From Paracoccus pantotrophus (GTDB lineage: Bacteria > Pseudomonadota > Alphaproteobacteria > Rhodobacterales > Rhodobacteraceae): DNA of 64,000 bases. Every line of letters starts with the position of its first letter. Position 1 is the stretch's first letter. The translations under genes and the position numbers were made by a program. Shown here in pieces: positions 1 to 8,845 of the stretch. Below the pieces are notes generated by a model, which saw only the letters and a list, made by a program, of their open reading frames with translations, was not told the origin of the DNA and searched no databases. The DNA lies in contig NZ_CP044426.1 in the NCBI RefSeq assembly GCF_008824185.1, positions 682,001 through 746,000 of the forward strand. The letters are read 5' to 3'.

Positions 1-1099
1 CAGCGCCGGAGGCCAGCAGCGCGGACTGGCGCTTGCACAGCATCAGCAGCTCGGCCGCGCCGCCCTGGCTGACCACCGAGGTTTCGTTGTCGTCCAGCAC
101 GGCCAGCCGCAGCGCCTCTGTGGCCGGGATCTGGCCCTGGGACAGGGTCTGGCGCTGGATCTGTTCGGGCGGCAGGCCGCGGGCATGCACGAAAAGATCG
201 GCGCAAGTGTCGGAAAGCGCCGCGATCCGGTTCGCCTCGGCCAGGCTGGCCAGCCGGAAGCGCACGTAATCCAGCACCTGTTCCCTGGCGCCGGGGCGCA
301 GCGTGCCGCGGCTGTCGCGCAGGTAGAACAGCACCACCGCGCCCTCGACGGTCAGGGGCTGGCTGATCTGGCCGGGCTTCATCGACAGGATGATCGGCCG
401 CAGCGAGGGCGGCAGGTTCTCCAGCGGCATCCAGGGCAGCCGCCCGCCTTCCCCGGCCGAGGGCGTGGCCGAATGCCGGCGCGCGGCCGCGGCGAAATCC
501 GCCTCCGAGCGCACGCTCTGGACCAGCGATTCCGCCAGGCCCATGGCCTGCGCCTCCTGGCCGGGCGGGGCGGGGATGATCAGTTCCGACAGCGCGACAT
601 GGGTGATGCGCGGCGTCTCCAGCAGGCGCTGCATTTCCTGGTCCAGTTCGGCATCGCTGACCTGGACCTGCGGTACCAGGCGCTGGCGCACCACCTCGCG
701 CCAGACAATGCCGGCGGCGACGAAATCGCGGAAGGTCTGCCGCTCGACCCCGGCCTGGGCCAGGGCGCGGGTGAATTCCTCGACGCCAAGATTGGCGCGG
801 CCGGCGAACTCGGCCAGGCCGGCGTCGATCTGGGCGTCGCTGGCGGCAATGCCCATCTGCTCCGCGGCAAACAGGCGCAGCCGGTCGTCGATCAGCGCCT
901 GCTCGGCCGAGGCGCGGTCGGCATCGGGCGCGCGCAGGATCTGCAGGAAGCGGATGCGCTGCTCCAGCTCATAGCGGGTGACGGCCGAATCGTTGACATA
1001 GACCAGCGGCTGGAACGGATTGCCCTGCGCAAAGGCCGGGGCCACCCCGCCTGCTGCCAGCATCGCGGCCATGGCCGCCCCCAGAAGAATTCGCCGCAT
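1..1099 (-). CDS. surA: SurA-type periplasmic peptidyl-prolyl isomerase (C-terminus beyond window edge)
   Basis: A continuous reading frame runs from ATG at 1099 to the left edge with no stop, giving about 366 visible residues. It opens with a signal peptide (MRRILLGAAMAAMLAAGG, then APAFAQ). A SurA_N-like helical chaperone region follows, then a parvulin-type rotamase segment around residues 170-260 (ITHVALSELIIPAP, HSATPSAGEGGRLPW, MKPGQISQP). SurA escorts outer-membrane proteins through the periplasm to the BAM complex. It lies 31 bp downstream of lptD in the usual alphaproteobacterial lptF-lptG-lptD-surA order. SurA is the chaperone for LptD, so the linkage is functional. The C-terminus and any following genes (often pdxA and ksgA) are outside the window. 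Confidence 0.9.
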   Translation of the reverse strand, partial: MRRILLGAAMAAMLAAGGVAPAFAQGNPFQPLVYVNDSAVTRYELEQRIRFLQILRAPDADRASAEQALIDDRLRLFAAEQMGIAASDAQIDAGLAEFAGRANLGVEEFTRALAQAGVERQTFRDFVAAGIVWREVVRQRLVPQVQVSDAELDQEMQRLLETPRITHVALSELIIPAPPGQEAQAMGLAESLVQSVRSEADFAAAARRHSATPSAGEGGRLPWMPLENLPPSLRPIILSMKPGQISQPLTVEGAVVLFYLRDSRGTLRPGAREQVLDYVRFRLASLAEANRIAALSDTCADLFVHARGLPPEQIQRQTLSQGQIPATEALRLAVLDDNETSVVSQGGAAELLMLCKRQSALLASGA

Positions 1100-1130
1100 C
1101 AGCTCCCTCGCCGCATGGTTTTGCCGGACA

Positions 1131-3536
1131 TTAGCGCAGGCAGGCGCGGCGCGCCACCGTTCCCGGACCGGGCTTTTGCTGGCCGAAGCCGCCCAGCCGG
1201 ATACCCAGGTCGAAACGGGTGTCGGGCCGCACCTCGTCCGAAGAGGTAAAGCGCCGCTCGACCGACATTTCGACGGTTATGCATTCATTGCGATATTCCA
1301 GGCCCAACTGCGCCTTTTGCGCGCGATCGGCGGTGAAGTCATAGCGCGTCTCGGTCGTGGCCCACCAGCCGGGCGCGACCTGCCAGCCCCCGGCCATGGT
1401 CAGTTCCGACACATCCTCGGGCCGGCTTTCGCCCTCGTCCGAATCAAGCCAGAGATAGCCGGCCGAGACCTGCAGGCCCGGCTGGAACCAGCCCAGCCGC
1501 AGCTCGTTGCGGCTGATCGAGAAGCCGTCGTCGAACAGCGCCCGGTTGACCAGTGCCAGCCCGTTCATGCCCTGATAGGTGGCCGAGACCAGCCAGTCCG
1601 ACCGCTTGCCGCCCAGCGGCCCGCCGTCCCAGAAAGCCGGGTCCGCCGGGTCGTTTTCGAAGGCCGGATCGGCCTTGTTGCGAAAGACCCGCCCGGCGGT
1701 CAGGCCGATCGACCAGCCGGCCGGGTCGATCCGCGTCCAGCCGATGCCCAGATTGGCGCGCCAGCCCGATTCGCGCGCGTCCCAGCCCGGAAAGCGGTTC
1801 AGCGCGAACAGGTTGCCCTCGTCGAACTCGATCAGGCGGCTGTCCTCGTTCGGCACCTTGTCCTCGGCATCGCGTTCGGGCGACCAGACCAGCTGCGCCA
1901 CCGGCTCGACGATATGCGTGACGCCGCCGGAATGGCGGGCCAGGGGCCAGCGCAGCTCGGCGGCCAGCACCGGATCGGTGCGCATCACCCAATCCTCGTA
2001 ATCGCTGTCCTGGTTGATGCGATAGAAATCGGCATCAAGCCGGGTCTCGACCGCGCCGACCAGCCCGCCGGGCAGGATCGCGCTGCGATACCAGTCCAGC
2101 GCGACCGAGCCGCGGGCCATGTCCCGGCCGTCATGATCCGTCGAGGACGCACGGCGATGGGCGTGCAGCGACCATTCCAGGCTGGCGATGCCGCCGATCC
2201 GGTCGGGGGTCCAGCGCCGCTTCCACAGCGCATCGGCGACCACCGAGGGTGTGACCTCCTCGGGTTCGTCCTCGCGCAGCGATTCGTAATTGCCGATCCG
2301 GGCCATCATCATGCGGTCACGGCGCACGCGGTCCAGCGTCAGTCCGCTCCATAGCCGGTCGGCGTTGGAGATGTCGTAATCCAGCAGATAGGCGCGGTTG
2401 CTGGCCATCTGGATCTGCAGGCCCAGCATGTAGCCGCGCGGCAGCTCGAACCGTGCGCCGCCGAACAGATAGCCGCGGGTCTCGCCCTCCTCGATGTCGT
2501 CGCGCGAGATGGCGCCGTTCCATTCCATCGCGCCGTTGCTGAAGGCCTGGCGATAGCGCAGCTCCAGCGTGCGGGTGCGCGACAGCGCGACATAGGGCGT
2601 CAGCGTGACGTCGGCATGATCGCCCAGCGTGACGAAATAGGGCAGCTTGATGCCGAAACCCAGCCCCGAGGTGGTGCGGAACTGCGGCCGCAGGAATCCG
2701 GTCATGCGCTCGACGCTGGGATCGGGCGCCGTCAGCCAGGGCAGGCTGGCGATGGGCAGGCCAAGCGCGCGAAACTGCGGGCGGTCGAAATGCAGCTTCT
2801 GCGTGCGCGCGTCATGGGTGATGGCTCGGGCGCGGATTTCCCACAGCGGGATCGGGTTCTCGGCACAGATCTGGCAGCTGGAGGCGACGACATTGTCCAG
2901 CCGGGTGACGGCGCCGTTCTCGCTGCGGCGCATCTCGCGCGCGGCCATCTGCATCTCGCGCGCCAGCACCAGCCGGGCGCCGCGCAGGATGCCGTCCTGC
3001 ATGTTCGGGTCCAGTTGGGCGCTGTCGGCGATCAGGATGGTTTCCTGGGGCGTGCCGGCGCGGGCGGGTTCGGTCAGGTGGATCGGCCCCTCGATCACCG
3101 CCGTCCCGCTTGCGTTGTCATAGACCACGCGCGAGGCGATTAGCCGCGCGCCGCGATACCAGATCACCACCCCGCCCGAGGCGGTCAGCCGGTTGTCCGC
3201 GCCCAGCGTCACCTGATCGGCCAGCAGCGTGGCCGGGCTGCCCGCGCCCTCGCCATCGCCGCCGGCGATGCGCAGGCTGCCGGGCCGTGCGGCGAGGCTG
3301 GGCGTATGCGACGCCTCGGTGCCGTCGGCGAAGCGGGCGGTGCCGTCGGGGCTTTCGGTCGGGGCCAGCGCCGGGCCGTCGGGGCCCTGCGGCACCTCGT
3401 CGGGCTGGTTATAGACCGGCAGGGTCTGGCCCTCGGGCGTCAGGCTCTGCCCCGGGGCCATGCCGGGCAGCAGGACCGCCAGCAGCGCGGCGCTGGCCGT
3501 TTTCGCAGTCTTCCGTCCCCTGTGGCCACGCGCCAT
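1131..3536 (-). CDS. lptD: LPS-assembly protein LptD (OstA)
   Basis: This is the outer-membrane beta-barrel that inserts lipopolysaccharide into the outer leaflet, at the end of the Lpt bridge. The 801-residue protein starts with a signal peptide (KTASAALLAVLLPGM). An OstA/LptA-like jellyroll follows (LLADQVTLGADNRLTASGGV), then a long barrel domain rich in aromatic strands up to the C-terminus. A CQIC cysteine pair sits in the early barrel region, where LptD proteins carry disulphide-forming cysteines. The ATG at 3536 shares one base with the lptG stop (TGATG), indicating translational coupling. An upstream in-frame extension exists but overlaps lptG and is rejected. Confidence 0.95.
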   Translation of the reverse strand: MARGHRGRKTAKTASAALLAVLLPGMAPGQSLTPEGQTLPVYNQPDEVPQGPDGPALAPTESPDGTARFADGTEASHTPSLAARPGSLRIAGGDGEGAGSPATLLADQVTLGADNRLTASGGVVIWYRGARLIASRVVYDNASGTAVIEGPIHLTEPARAGTPQETILIADSAQLDPNMQDGILRGARLVLAREMQMAAREMRRSENGAVTRLDNVVASSCQICAENPIPLWEIRARAITHDARTQKLHFDRPQFRALGLPIASLPWLTAPDPSVERMTGFLRPQFRTTSGLGFGIKLPYFVTLGDHADVTLTPYVALSRTRTLELRYRQAFSNGAMEWNGAISRDDIEEGETRGYLFGGARFELPRGYMLGLQIQMASNRAYLLDYDISNADRLWSGLTLDRVRRDRMMMARIGNYESLREDEPEEVTPSVVADALWKRRWTPDRIGGIASLEWSLHAHRRASSTDHDGRDMARGSVALDWYRSAILPGGLVGAVETRLDADFYRINQDSDYEDWVMRTDPVLAAELRWPLARHSGGVTHIVEPVAQLVWSPERDAEDKVPNEDSRLIEFDEGNLFALNRFPGWDARESGWRANLGIGWTRIDPAGWSIGLTAGRVFRNKADPAFENDPADPAFWDGGPLGGKRSDWLVSATYQGMNGLALVNRALFDDGFSISRNELRLGWFQPGLQVSAGYLWLDSDEGESRPEDVSELTMAGGWQVAPGWWATTETRYDFTADRAQKAQLGLEYRNECITVEMSVERRFTSSDEVRPDTRFDLGIRLGGFGQQKPGPGTVARRACLR

Positions 3537-4657
3537 CAACCGTCCTCCAGCCGCAAGAGTGCCCCCAAGGCGAAAAGCAGCGCCACGATGGGCGGCGCCC
3601 AGCCGGCCAGGGCCGGCGGGATGCCGCCATTGTCGCCCAGCACCTGCGCCAGATTGCGCAGGAAGAACAGGGCGATGCCGCAGCCGAAGGCCCCCAGCAC
3701 CAGAAGCCCCATCCGGCGCCCGCGCATATGGCGCATGGCGAAGACCGCCGCGATGGCGATCATGGCCGCCATCAGCAGCGGCCGGGCCAGCTCCATCTGG
3801 AACCAGACCTTGTGCCGCTGGGCGGAAAAGCCCGCCCGCTCCAGTCCCTTGATGAAGGCCGGCAACTGCCAGACCGGGATCGCCTCGGGCCGGCCGAAAC
3901 TGTCGCGGATGCGGGCGGCGGTCAGGTCGGTCGGCAGTTCCAGCCGCGGCGCGGTGCGGGCCATCGCCTCGGGGTTTGGCTGGGTCAGCGGCCATTCCTT
4001 GGTGTCGGTCAGTTCCCACGCCCCCTGGGTCAGCCGCGCCGTGGCGGCGTCGATGCGCCGGGTCGGCCCGATCTGGGGCGAATAGACCGTGAAGGTCGCG
4101 TCATAAAGCGTCGTGGCATCGGGGCTGGCGCGGCTGGCGCGGATGACGACCTGGCCCGCGGTCTCGGTCCCGTTCGCGCCGGGCGCGGGCAGGGCCTGGC
4201 GCAGCCAGACCGCATTGTCGCCGACGCTGACGGTCTGGCCGCCGCCGCTGCGCATCTGCGCGACCGCGTCGTCATAGCGTTTCGTGGTCGCCGCCACCAT
4301 CGGGTTCAGCACCGCGACCGCCAGCATCCCGGCCAGCGCAGCGGTGATCGCCGGGGCGCAAAGCACCCGGATGCCCGAACGCCCCGAGGCCCGGATCGCG
4401 ACCAGTTCCGACGTGCGCGACAGGCCCAGAAACAGCGCGATCCCCGCCAGCACCGTGATGAGCGGCAGGATGGAATAGAAGCTGGCGGTGATGTTCAGCA
4501 GCGACAGGCCCGCGGCGCCCGAAAGCCCGATATTCTCGTCCGAGAAGCGGCGGATCTGCTCGACGATGTCGATCAGGAACAGGATGGCGCCGAAGATCGC
4601 CGCGATCATCACCAGCATGCGCAGGAAGCGCCGCGCGACATAGGTGGACAGGATCAT
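3536..4657 (-). CDS. lptG: LPS export ABC transporter permease LptG
   Basis: YjgP/YjgQ-family inner-membrane permease of the LptB2FG transporter, which extracts LPS from the inner membrane. It has 373 residues. The N-terminus is MILSTYVARRFLRM, followed by membrane segments near the N-terminus (MLVMIAAIFGAILFLIDIV, ILPLITVLAGIALFLGL), a periplasmic beta-jellyroll middle region, and more membrane segments at the end (PLLMAAMIAIAAVFAM, GCGIALFFLRNL). The start at 4657 is chosen because it overlaps the lptF stop by 4 bp (ATGA) and restores the family N-terminus. Longer in-frame starts run into lptF. Confidence 0.93.
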   Translation of the reverse strand: MILSTYVARRFLRMLVMIAAIFGAILFLIDIVEQIRRFSDENIGLSGAAGLSLLNITASFYSILPLITVLAGIALFLGLSRTSELVAIRASGRSGIRVLCAPAITAALAGMLAVAVLNPMVAATTKRYDDAVAQMRSGGGQTVSVGDNAVWLRQALPAPGANGTETAGQVVIRASRASPDATTLYDATFTVYSPQIGPTRRIDAATARLTQGAWELTDTKEWPLTQPNPEAMARTAPRLELPTDLTAARIRDSFGRPEAIPVWQLPAFIKGLERAGFSAQRHKVWFQMELARPLLMAAMIAIAAVFAMRHMRGRRMGLLVLGAFGCGIALFFLRNLAQVLGDNGGIPPALAGWAPPIVALLFALGALLRLEDG

Positions 4658-5802
4658 GCCGCGCGCCCTTTCGCCGCCCTGGGCTTCGGGCTGCCGCGCA
4701 GCCGCCGCGGCCGGGCGGCAAGCCACAGCACCGCGGCGCAGATCGCCGCCCCGGCCAGGGGCGAGACATAGATCAGCGGCCAGCGCGCGGCATTGCCGGC
4801 GACCTGGTTCTCGGCCGCGGTGCCGAGGAACTGCACCACGATCAGCGCCACCACCGCCCAGATCACCTGCCGCCAGACGCCGAAGCGGCTGAAGCCGCCC
4901 AGCAGCAGCATGCCAAAGCCCAGCAGCGCCGCCACCGGCGCCTGGAAGGGCTTGGCCAGCCGCTCATGCGCCTCGGCCAGGGCGCGGTCGGGGGTGGCGC
5001 CGGTCGCGGCCAGCAATTCCGGATCGGGGTCCATCAGCCGCAGCGTCGAATAGGCGCGCAGGTCGCGCTTGCGGCTCGCCCCGGTGTCGATCAGGCTGCC
5101 CAGGTCATAGGCCAGTTCGGAAAACCGCGTCACCGACAGGCTTTGCCGGTCGCCGGCATGGCGCAGATCCTGCACCATGCCCTGCATCATCACCAGCCGC
5201 GGCCCCTCGTCGGTCCTGACCAGCAGCGCCTCGGCCGCGGTATAGGTGGTCTGGCTGCCGGGGTCGCGGGCGTCTTCAAGAAAGAAATCAACCAGCCGCC
5301 CGTCCGCCGCGATGTCGCGGATGTAAAGCGTGACGCCCTGCGCCGGATACTGGAACGAGCCGGCGCGTAGGAATTGCGCGGTGACGTTCTGCGCGATCTC
5401 GGCCTGGCGGTCGGCCAGCCGCCCGCGCGCCATCGGCACCACGGCATGGACGAGCAGCGCCACCATCAGCCCGACCAGCACGCCGAAGACCAGCACCGGC
5501 CGCGCCAGCCGCCAGGGCGAGATGCCGGTCGCCTGCATCGCCACCAGTTCCGATTCCGAGGCCAGGCGGTTGGTGCCATAGGCGCTGGCCGCGAAGGCCG
5601 CGATGGGCAGCACGACCGAGATCACCAGCGGCAGGGTCAGCGCCGTGAATTCCAGCACCACCAGCGCGGTCTGCCCGTCCGAGATCAGCTGCTCGAACAG
5701 CGAGACGGCGCGGTTGATCCAGTAGACCGACACCAGCACCAGCGCAAAGAACCCGAACAGGGTCATAAGTTGCGACAGGATGTAGCGGTCGATGCGGGGC
5801 AT
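4654..5802 (-). CDS. lptF: LPS export ABC transporter permease LptF
   Basis: This is the partner permease of LptG and the first gene of the lptF-lptG-lptD-surA operon. The 382-residue protein starts MPRIDRYILSQLMTLFGFF. It has paired membrane segments at each end (LTLPLVISVVLPIAAFAAS, VLVFGVLVGLMVALLVHAV, VAALLGFGMLLLGGF, AAICAAVLWLAA) around a periplasmic beta domain. The short motif SELVAMQATGISPWRL resembles the cytoplasmic coupling segment conserved in LptF/G. It is divergent from pepA, with a 130-bp intergenic region that must hold both promoters. A longer ATG-started frame from 5934 lacks family similarity upstream of MPRIDRY. Confidence 0.93.
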   Translation of the reverse strand: MPRIDRYILSQLMTLFGFFALVLVSVYWINRAVSLFEQLISDGQTALVVLEFTALTLPLVISVVLPIAAFAASAYGTNRLASESELVAMQATGISPWRLARPVLVFGVLVGLMVALLVHAVVPMARGRLADRQAEIAQNVTAQFLRAGSFQYPAQGVTLYIRDIAADGRLVDFFLEDARDPGSQTTYTAAEALLVRTDEGPRLVMMQGMVQDLRHAGDRQSLSVTRFSELAYDLGSLIDTGASRKRDLRAYSTLRLMDPDPELLAATGATPDRALAEAHERLAKPFQAPVAALLGFGMLLLGGFSRFGVWRQVIWAVVALIVVQFLGTAAENQVAGNAARWPLIYVSPLAGAAICAAVLWLAARPRRLRGSPKPRAAKGRAA

Positions 5803-5932
5803 GGGGGCTTTCGCGGGCTCGGACCCCGCCTGATTAGCCGTTGCGCGGGCGTTGGGAAAGCCCCGGCTCTGGTCAAGCCGCGCGGGCGTGACTAGTTTCC
5901 GCCAGGACGGAGCAACGCGAGGGGGCAGGACC

Positions 5933-7534
5933 ATGACTCATCCAGTCGAAATTTCCTTTACGGCGACGGATGTCGCGGGGCTGGCCGAGCGGCCCGGCCG
6001 CATCGCCATCCTGGTGCCCAAGACCGGGCGGCTGCCCGCCGGCCTGCCGCGCGCCACGCGCGAGGCGGTGGGGCGGGCCTTCGCATCCGAGGCCTGGAAG
6101 GCGGTCAAGCCCGGCAAGGCGCTGGAGCTGGCCTTTCCCGCCGGGCTGAAGGCGGAATCGTTGCAGATCGTGCTGCTGCCGTCCGGCGCCGACGTGGCGA
6201 CGTCGCGGGCGGCGGGTGCCAGCATCGGCGCCCGGCTGGGCAAGGCCGATACCCTGGTGCTGGCCGGCAACCATGCGCGCGCCGCCGAGGTGGCGCTGGG
6301 GCTGGCGCTGCGGGCCTATGACTTCTCGGCCTACAAGACGAAGAAATCCGGCAATGGCGCCGCCGCCGAGGGCGAGACCCCGGCCGAGCCCGCCGCGACC
6401 ACCAGCCACACCGGCGCGCCCCAGGATGCGCGGCTCTCGGATGCGGCAGGCACCGACGAGCCGGCGTCCGGGCCGGCTCAGGGCGCCACGCCGCGCGGCC
6501 GGGTGATCTTCATGCACCAGGATCCCGAGGCGCTGGCCCGCGCGGCCACCGACGGCGCCGCCCTGGCCGAGGGCGTGTTCTTCACCCGCGACCTGGTGAA
6601 CGAGCCCGCCAATGTGCTGACCACCAGCGATTTCGCCGACCGGCTGCTGGCCATGCGCGAGCTGGGCCTGGAGGTCGAGGTGCTGGAGGAGGATGAGCTG
6701 GCCAGGCTGGGCATGCGGGCGCTGCTGGCCGTGGGGCAGGGGTCCGAGAGCCCCTCCAAGGTCGTGGTCATGCGTTGGAACGGCGGCGGTGATGCCGCGC
6801 CGCTGGCGCTGGTCGGCAAGGGCGTGGTCTTCGACACCGGCGGCATCTCGATCAAGCCCGCCGCCGGCATGGAGGAGATGACCATGGACATGGGCGGTGC
6901 GGGCGTGGTCGCCGGCGTCATGCGGGTGCTGGCGCTGCGCCGGGCCAAGGCCAATGTCGTGGGTCTGGTTGGCCTGGTCGAGAACATGCCCGACGGCCGC
7001 GCCCAGCGTCCGGGCGACATCGTGCGCTCGATGAAGGGCGACACGATCGAGGTGATCAATACCGATGCCGAGGGCCGGCTCGTGCTGGCCGATGTGCTTT
7101 GGTATGCGCAGCAACGCTTCAAGCCCGCCGCCCTGGTCGATCTGGCGACGTTGACCGGCGCCGTCATCATCGCGCTGGGGCACGAGAATGCCGGGGTATT
7201 CTCGAATGACGACGCCTTCGCCACGGCGGTGCTGAATGCCGCCAAGGCCGAGGGCGAGGGCGCCTGGCGGCTGCCGCTGGGCCCGGCCTATGACAAGCTG
7301 ATCGATTCGCGCCTGGCCGACATCAAGAACACCGGCGGGCGTGCCGCCGGCTCGATCACCGCGGCGCAGTTCCTGCAGCGTTTCGTGGGCGAGGGCATGC
7401 CCTGGGTGCATCTGGACATCGCCGGGGTGGCGCTGCCGCCCGCCGAGACCGGGCTGGCGCCCAAGGGGGCATCCGGCTGGGGCGTGATGACGCTGGACCG
7501 GCTGGTGCGCGACCGCTTCGAGAAGCAGGGCTGA
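5933..7534 (+). CDS. pepA: Leucyl aminopeptidase (PepA, M17 family)
   Basis: Cytosolic dinuclear-metal aminopeptidase that removes N-terminal residues from peptides. The C-terminal catalytic domain has the M17 signature NTDAEGRLVLADVLWY, the metal-binding segment VGKGVVFDTGGISIKP, and the region DMGGAGVVAGVMR. It has 533 residues, longer than the roughly 500 usual for the family. The excess is a low-complexity Ala/Glu/Thr/Pro insert at about residues 138-188, between the N-terminal domain and the catalytic domain. The start at 5933 (MTHPVEISF) follows a GGGGGCAGG-like ribosome site; the upstream in-frame extension is not family-like. Its stop overlaps the holC start by one base. Confidence 0.95.
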   Translation: MTHPVEISFTATDVAGLAERPGRIAILVPKTGRLPAGLPRATREAVGRAFASEAWKAVKPGKALELAFPAGLKAESLQIVLLPSGADVATSRAAGASIGARLGKADTLVLAGNHARAAEVALGLALRAYDFSAYKTKKSGNGAAAEGETPAEPAATTSHTGAPQDARLSDAAGTDEPASGPAQGATPRGRVIFMHQDPEALARAATDGAALAEGVFFTRDLVNEPANVLTTSDFADRLLAMRELGLEVEVLEEDELARLGMRALLAVGQGSESPSKVVVMRWNGGGDAAPLALVGKGVVFDTGGISIKPAAGMEEMTMDMGGAGVVAGVMRVLALRRAKANVVGLVGLVENMPDGRAQRPGDIVRSMKGDTIEVINTDAEGRLVLADVLWYAQQRFKPAALVDLATLTGAVIIALGHENAGVFSNDDAFATAVLNAAKAEGEGAWRLPLGPAYDKLIDSRLADIKNTGGRAAGSITAAQFLQRFVGEGMPWVHLDIAGVALPPAETGLAPKGASGWGVMTLDRLVRDRFEKQG

Positions 7535-7983
7535 TGGGCTCGGCCCTGTTCTACCACCTGACGCGCTCGGGTCCGGCGCAGCTCTTGCCGATGCTGATCG
7601 GCAAGAGCCTGCAAGCGGGCTGGCGGGTCGAGCTGCGGGGCAGGGACCGGGCGCGGCAGGTGGTGCTGGACGAGAGGCTGTGGCTGGACGAGGGCTTCCT
7701 GCCGCATGGCCTGGCCGGCGGGCCGCATGACGCCCGCCAGCCGGTGCTGCTGACCGTCGAGGGCCAGGCGGCCGTCAATGCCCCGCGCTGCCTGATCGCG
7801 CTGGACGGGGCCGCGGTCTCGGGCGCGGAATGCCTGGCGCTGGAACGCGCCTGCATCGTCTTCGACGGCAATGATCCAGAGGCATTGGAACGCGCCCGGA
7901 CGCAATGGCGGGCGCTGAAGGCCGAGGATATCGCTGCGGAATACTGGTCCGAGGCCGGCGGCCGCTGGGAGCGCAAGCAGTAG
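7534..7983 (+). CDS. holC: DNA polymerase III chi subunit
   Basis: HolC links the clamp loader to single-stranded DNA-binding protein at the replication fork. The 149-residue protein has the family pattern: an early FYHLTRSG segment, a central RVELRGRDRARQVVLDERLW region, the conserved FLPHGLAGG loop, and a C-terminal tryptophan-containing tail (WRALKAEDIAAEYW). It is translationally coupled to pepA (TGATG), a pairing common in proteobacteria. Confidence 0.93.
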   Translation: MGSALFYHLTRSGPAQLLPMLIGKSLQAGWRVELRGRDRARQVVLDERLWLDEGFLPHGLAGGPHDARQPVLLTVEGQAAVNAPRCLIALDGAAVSGAECLALERACIVFDGNDPEALERARTQWRALKAEDIAAEYWSEAGGRWERKQ

Positions 7984-8403
7984 GGCGGGGCCGGAAGTTC
8001 CCGAACCCCTCGGCGGGTCATCGTCGCTGTCCCGCTTGCCCGGCCGCGGGTTCGAGGAACGGGGTGCAGGGGTGGGAAAGCATCCCCTCGATCTCGCCGC
8101 CACAAGGTCGCGCCAGAGAGAGGCGGCGGCCGCTTCCAATGGGCGCGATTCACGCGACGCGCCGGAAATCGCGGCGCTTCCTGCCGCAGAGGTCGTTGCA
8201 GAGCTCCGGGCGGCGTCCTGCCCCGGAACCGGCTCGAAAGCGGGTTTGCGGGCGGCCCCGCTTGCGCTTTCAGGCCGCCTGTCGGCAACCGCGCCACAGC
8301 GTCGGCAGGCTTGCGGGAATGACCCGGTAACTGCGGCCCGGCGCGCATCGACCGCACCGGCAGGCCCTGCAATGCAGGAACTTTCTGGGTCTGAGGGAAT
8401 GGG
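7984..8403. other. 420-bp region without a recognisable gene
   Basis: This lies between holC and the integrated element at tRNA-Thr. Open frames exist on both strands because of the high GC content, but none has a ribosome site, coupling or family-like composition. No clear hairpin terminator or repeat was seen. It is chromosomal flank just outside the left direct repeat of the element. Confidence 0.5.
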
Positions 8404-8427
8404 ATGGTGCTGCGAGAGAGGATTGAA
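8404..8427. repeat. Left attachment repeat (copy of tRNA-Thr 3' end)
   Basis: The 24 bases are identical to 9622-9645, which contain the CCA end, acceptor stem and part of the T arm of tRNA-Thr read on the minus strand. After the match the two sequences still share scattered bases. This copy is not part of any complete tRNA and is best read as the distal att site left by integration. Confidence 0.85.
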
Positions 8428-8470
8428 TTTTCGATTATAAAAGTAAAATCAATTAGTTACAAGAGGTTCC

Positions 8471-8500
8471 GGCACCGATTCTGGCACCAATTCTGGCACC
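8471..8500 (+). repeat. Left GGCACC array (three copies, 12-bp period)
   Basis: GGCACC begins at 8471, 8483 and 8495, exactly 12 bp apart, separated by six-base spacers gattct and aattct. It lies 44 bp inside the left core repeat. Short spaced repeats at this position resemble arm-type binding sites for a tyrosine integrase N-terminal domain. The matching array at the other end supports that reading. Confidence 0.65.
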
Positions 8501-8525
8501 GAATTGACGTTACGTCATGCCATGA

Positions 8526-8556
8526 GAAAGCCCCGGTCGCGGGTGCGCCGGGGCCT
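8526..8556 (-). terminator. Hairpin terminator after the element's two-gene operon
   Basis: GCCCCGG at 8530-8536 pairs with CCGGGGC at 8548-8554 (7 bp, 11-nt loop). On the minus strand the hairpin is followed by TTTCTC. It sits 17 bp past the stop of the 90-codon gene, as expected for a Rho-independent terminator of the minus-strand operon. Confidence 0.6.
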
Positions 8557-8572
8557 CGGTCGTCGTGGTGGA

Positions 8573-8845
8573 TCAGACGGCTTTTTTCGCCTCTGCCATC
8601 AGTTCGCGAAGCAACATTTCTGCGACCTGTTCGGCCCGCAAGCCGCCTGCTTGGGTGGTCTTGGTCTTGCCGTCGATAGTGGCGACGGAAACAAGATTAG
8701 TATTCAGGTTGTGCTTGTAGATCGCTACCGGATCGCCATTGAAGGCAATAGCACCGCGTTCGACAGTTCCATGCTGGTTGCCGGCATTAGGACCAAACCA
8801 GAAAGTGAAGCCTTCAAAGGGGTTCTTGGTATCTGCGTTCGCCAT
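8573..8845 (-). CDS. Unknown 90-residue protein of the tRNA-Thr element
   Basis: Not recognised. A small soluble protein beginning MANADTKNPFEGFTFWFGPN, with an aromatic/glycine-rich N-terminal half and a helical, charged C-terminal tail (AEQVAEMLLRELMAEAKKAV). There is no signal peptide or membrane segment. Its ATG overlaps the stop of the integrase-like gene by one base (TAATG), so the two are translationally coupled. A hairpin terminator follows. It is probably element cargo or an accessory factor; no function is claimed. Confidence 0.65.
   Translation of the reverse strand: MANADTKNPFEGFTFWFGPNAGNQHGTVERGAIAFNGDPVAIYKHNLNTNLVSVATIDGKTKTTQAGGLRAEQVAEMLLRELMAEAKKAV

Noticed and set aside
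185..1249. Long plus-strand open frame over the surA region
   Set aside because: It is the antisense shadow of surA. Its residues are dominated by Arg, Gln and His as expected from reading high-GC genes backwards, and the minus strand encodes a clear SurA.
3540..4019. N-terminal extension of lptD to 4019
   Set aside because: It overlaps lptG in another frame. The signal peptide and TGATG coupling place the start at 3536.
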